From Paraburkholderia solisilvae (GTDB lineage: Bacteria; Pseudomonadota; Gammaproteobacteria; Burkholderiales; Burkholderiaceae): a DNA stretch of 35,076 bases. A program made the translations under genes and the position numbers. Shown one piece after another: positions 33,010 to 35,076 of this stretch (the first letter of the stretch is position 1; every line of letters starts with the position of its first letter). The DNA lies in NCBI RefSeq assembly GCF_902859875.1, contig NZ_CADIKF010000070.1, positions 1 to 35,076 of the forward strand, read 5' to 3'. The notes under the pieces are model-generated. The model did no database searches. It had not been told where the DNA came from and saw only the letters and a list, made by a program, of their open reading frames with translations.

Positions 33010-33462
33010 TGTCTGAATACCTCATTCGGTTCGAGGCCTGCCTGAATGCTCGCCACGATACATCAAAACTGAAGAGAATCTCCGTTCGCTTTACCGCAAA
33101 GAAAGGCTCAGCCGAATGACTGTCGAGGTCTGTGGGAACCAGCTGCAAAACAACCTGCGAAGGTGCTCGGCGCTTGGCTTTACGGGTCACTTGCACGCAG
33201 TTTAGCCTAATTCGCTATGTGCTGCCCGTGGTGATAGTACCCATTCAGTACCGATTCAGGCAGCAGGATCGGTGCGTAACTGCAATCGTGCACCGCCCCT
33301 TACCGACTCTATCTGGAGGTCGTCGCAGCGAACACAAGAGTCGCCGCCGCGGGCCTTCGCGGGGAGGCCGCGTGCGGCGCAAAAGGCTTGCTGCAGAAGG
33401 CGCGCGCCCGTGCAGCCCGATATTCCAGTCGCGCGAGGCGCGCTGCGATGTTAGAATGCAAC
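33010..33462. other. intergenic region between trxA and 4.5S RNA
   Basis: Divergent gap of about 450 bases with no supportable gene. It should hold the trxA promoter (a TAAACT box on the minus strand near 33200-33205 is a weak candidate) and the ffs promoter at its right end. Long plus-strand frames here run through the 4.5S RNA and are not coding. Confidence 0.5.
33452..33457 (+). promoter_or_regulatory. -10 box (TAGAAT) for the 4.5S RNA gene
   Basis: TTAGAAT ends six bases before the predicted first base of the 4.5S RNA, exactly where a -10 should be. The -35 is poor. Confidence 0.65.
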
Positions 33463-33562
33463 GTGACGGGCCTCCTCGCATGGAGGGGCGGTCAACCTGG
33501 TCAGGTCGGGAACGAAGCAGCCACAGCCGTTTTCCACCAGTGCCGAGGGTCAGGCTCGTCAC
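33463..33562 (+). ncRNA. ffs: 4.5S signal recognition particle RNA (small bacterial type)
   Basis: The conserved SRP apical motif GGTCAGGTCGGGAACGAAGC followed by AGCC lies at 33499-33522. The outer ends GTGACGGGCC (33463) and GGCTCGTCAC (to 33562) pair over ten bases with one G-U, which sets a length near 100 nucleotides. This RNA binds Ffh and directs nascent membrane proteins to FtsY. Its position just upstream of dnaX is the same as in many proteobacteria. Ends are inferred from pairing. Confidence 0.93.
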
Positions 33563-33630
33563 CTTCCTCCTTTTTGCTCTATTCTCGTTTCTCTCGTTTC
33601 TTCCTTTGCCGTTTTCCATTTCCCTTTGTT
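33561..33630 (+). promoter_or_regulatory. pyrimidine-rich, G-poor tract after ffs
   Basis: About 61 of these 70 bases are C or T, with about 23 C against 6 G. This C-over-G skew is typical of rut sites used by Rho. There is no strong hairpin with T-run after ffs, so Rho-dependent release is a reasonable, unproven explanation. A TTTTT at 33571 may help partly. Confidence 0.45.
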
Positions 33631-33762
33631 GATCCCGCCGTTCCTGCTCGTCGGTACGATGCGTTAGCGTTGTCCGCGGCCCGTTCAAGAGCGGGTCATC
33701 AAGACGTGCGTCCTGTCGTCGGTTGATACGCGAAGTTGTTCTCTATCGGTTCATTAGCAAAA

Positions 33763-33768
33763 TACAAT
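33763..33768 (+). promoter_or_regulatory. possible -10 (TACAAT) upstream of dnaX
   Basis: AAAATACAATAG in an AT-rich patch 135 bases before the dnaX ATG. A second TACAAT lies at 33892-33897, so close to the ATG that it would give a leaderless message. Neither has a good -35. Confidence 0.35.
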
Positions 33769-33902
33769 AGAGCGCTGATGTCGCTTCGACGGTTTTGGAA
33801 TCCGGATTGCCGGAGCGCATCCTGCAACGGCCGTTTTTGCGACTCCTTTGCGGCGCAGGGCTGAACCGGCTTTGCGCCGATGCGTTGCTGATACAATTTC
33901 CC

Positions 33903-35076
33903 GATGACCTATCAAGTTCTCGCACGCAAGTGGCGGCCGAAAGATTTCGCGTCGCTCGTCGGACAGGAGCACGTGGTGCGCGCGCTCACGCACGCGCTCG
34001 ACGGCGGCCGTCTGCATCATGCCTATCTGTTTACCGGAACGCGCGGCGTCGGCAAGACCACGCTGTCGCGCATCTTCGCCAAAGCGCTCAATTGCGAGAC
34101 TGGGGTGACCGCCACGCCGTGCGGCGTATGCCGCGCGTGTCGGGAGATCGACGAAGGGCGCTTTGTCGACTATGTCGAGATGGATGCGGCGAGCAATCGC
34201 GGGGTCGACGAAATGGCGGCGCTGCTGGAACGCGCGGTGTATGCGCCGGTCGATGCGCGCTTCAAGGTCTATATGATCGACGAAGTGCACATGCTCACCA
34301 ATCACGCGTTCAACGCGATGTTGAAGACGCTGGAAGAGCCGCCGGCGCATGTCAAATTCATTCTGGCAACCACCGATCCGCAGAAAATTCCGGTTACGGT
34401 GCTCTCGCGCTGTCTGCAGTTCAATCTGAAGCAGATGCCCGCCGGCCATATCGTGTCTCATCTCGAGCGCATTCTTGGCGAAGAGCAGATCACGTTCGAA
34501 GCGCAAGCGTTGCGGCTGCTGGCGCGCGCGGCGGACGGGTCGATGCGCGATGCGTTGTCGTTGACCGATCAGGCCATTGCCTATTCGGCGAACCAGGTGA
34601 CCGAGGACGCGGTGCGCGGCATGCTGGGCGCGCTCGATCAGAGCTATCTGATCCGGCTCGTCGATGCTTTGGTGGCCGGCGACGGCGCCGCGGTGTTGTC
34701 CGTGGCCGACGAGATGGCGCTGCGCAGCCTGTCGTTTTCCACCGCGCTGCAGGATCTCGCCAGCCTGCTGCACCGGGTCGCGTGGGCGCAGTTCGCGCCG
34801 TCGTCGGTACTCGACGAATGGCCGGAGGCCGCCGATTTGCGGCGCTTCGCCGGAATGTTGAGTCCCGAGCAGGTGCAACTGTTCTATCAGATTGCGACGA
34901 TCGGCCGCAGCGAACTGGGGCTCGCGCCCGATGAATATGCGGGCTTCACCATGACGCTGTTGCGCATGCTCGCGTTCGAGCCGTCGCTCAATGGCGGCGG
35001 GACGGCCGGCGGTCCGGGGCCCGCGGCGCGCGCGGGCGGCCAGAGTGGGGCGACGGGCGGCCGTCGTTCGGGCGAG
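33903..35076 (+). CDS. dnaX: DNA polymerase III subunits gamma/tau (3' end cut by window)
   Basis: Clamp-loader ATPase of the replisome. The first 391 codons are present and the frame is open at the right edge. Walker A GTRGVGKT (45-52), the four zinc cysteines C64, C73, C76 and C79, Walker B DEVH (126-129), the sensor-1 region FILATTDPQKIPVTVLSRC and the lid domain (DGSMRDALSLTDQAIAY) are all intact. The last visible residues turn Gly/Ala-rich (GGGTAGGPGPAARAGG), the usual start of the linker to the tau-specific C-terminus; whether a frameshift site makes gamma lies outside the window. The ATG at 33903 fits the family start MTYQVLARKWRP. No ribosome site is evident. Confidence 0.95.

Noticed and set aside
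33132..33632. 166-codon plus-strand frame across the 4.5S RNA
   Set aside because: It runs through a structured RNA gene and a pyrimidine tract; composition is not protein-like.

Overview
The window reads as chromosomal backbone of a high-GC betaproteobacterium of the Burkholderiaceae, most likely Burkholderia or Paraburkholderia. This is inferred from the strong GC3 bias, from protein similarity recalled for that family, and from the order alaA-hom-thrC-moeA-moaD-moaE-(globin/nsrR)-clpB, with trxA-rho and 4.5S RNA-dnaX further along. I see no insertion sequence, prophage, CRISPR array, integrase, tRNA or rRNA. Both edges cut genes: an ArnT-like glycosyltransferase on the left and dnaX on the right.

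Layout. 1-2563 (-): GT39/ArnT-like transferase and a small Mth938-like protein. 2564-3320: a 757-base divergent gap holding a 14-unit, 12-bp degenerate tandem repeat. 3321-9821 (+): glutamate-pyruvate transaminase alaA, homoserine dehydrogenase and threonine synthase, then the molybdenum-cofactor genes moeA, moaD and moaE. 9866-11191: a group III truncated haemoglobin (-) and an NsrR-type Rrf2 regulator (+), diverging from a perfect 31-base palindrome. 11463-14060 (+): clpB behind a clear sigma-32 promoter, closed by a strong terminator. 14194-24226 (-): a YidB/DUF937 protein, a ComEA-like helix-hairpin-helix protein, penicillin-binding protein 1C and a giant bacterial alpha-2-macroglobulin with an intact thioester motif (the last two form an operon). 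24528-25351 (+): a cysteine-free MerR regulator with a textbook 19-bp-spacer promoter, and a carboxymuconolactone-decarboxylase-fold protein. 25389-33009 (-): MATE transporter, second GT39 protein, zinc-free ribosomal protein L31, MtfA peptidase, Rho and thioredoxin. 33463-end (+): 4.5S (SRP) RNA and dnaX.

How the genes work together. Most entries are housekeeping: amino-acid synthesis, cofactor assembly, heat-shock disaggregation, transcription termination, redox and replication. Three small modules look regulated as units: NsrR with the globin (nitric oxide), MerR with the CMD-fold protein (unknown, perhaps electrophile stress), and alpha-2-macroglobulin with PBP1C (periplasmic defence and wall repair). 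A recurring feature is short 9- or 12-bp degenerate tandem repeats, both in intergenic DNA and in protein linkers. I found no obviously new multi-gene system; the two small regulator modules and the repeat family are the best candidates for follow-up.
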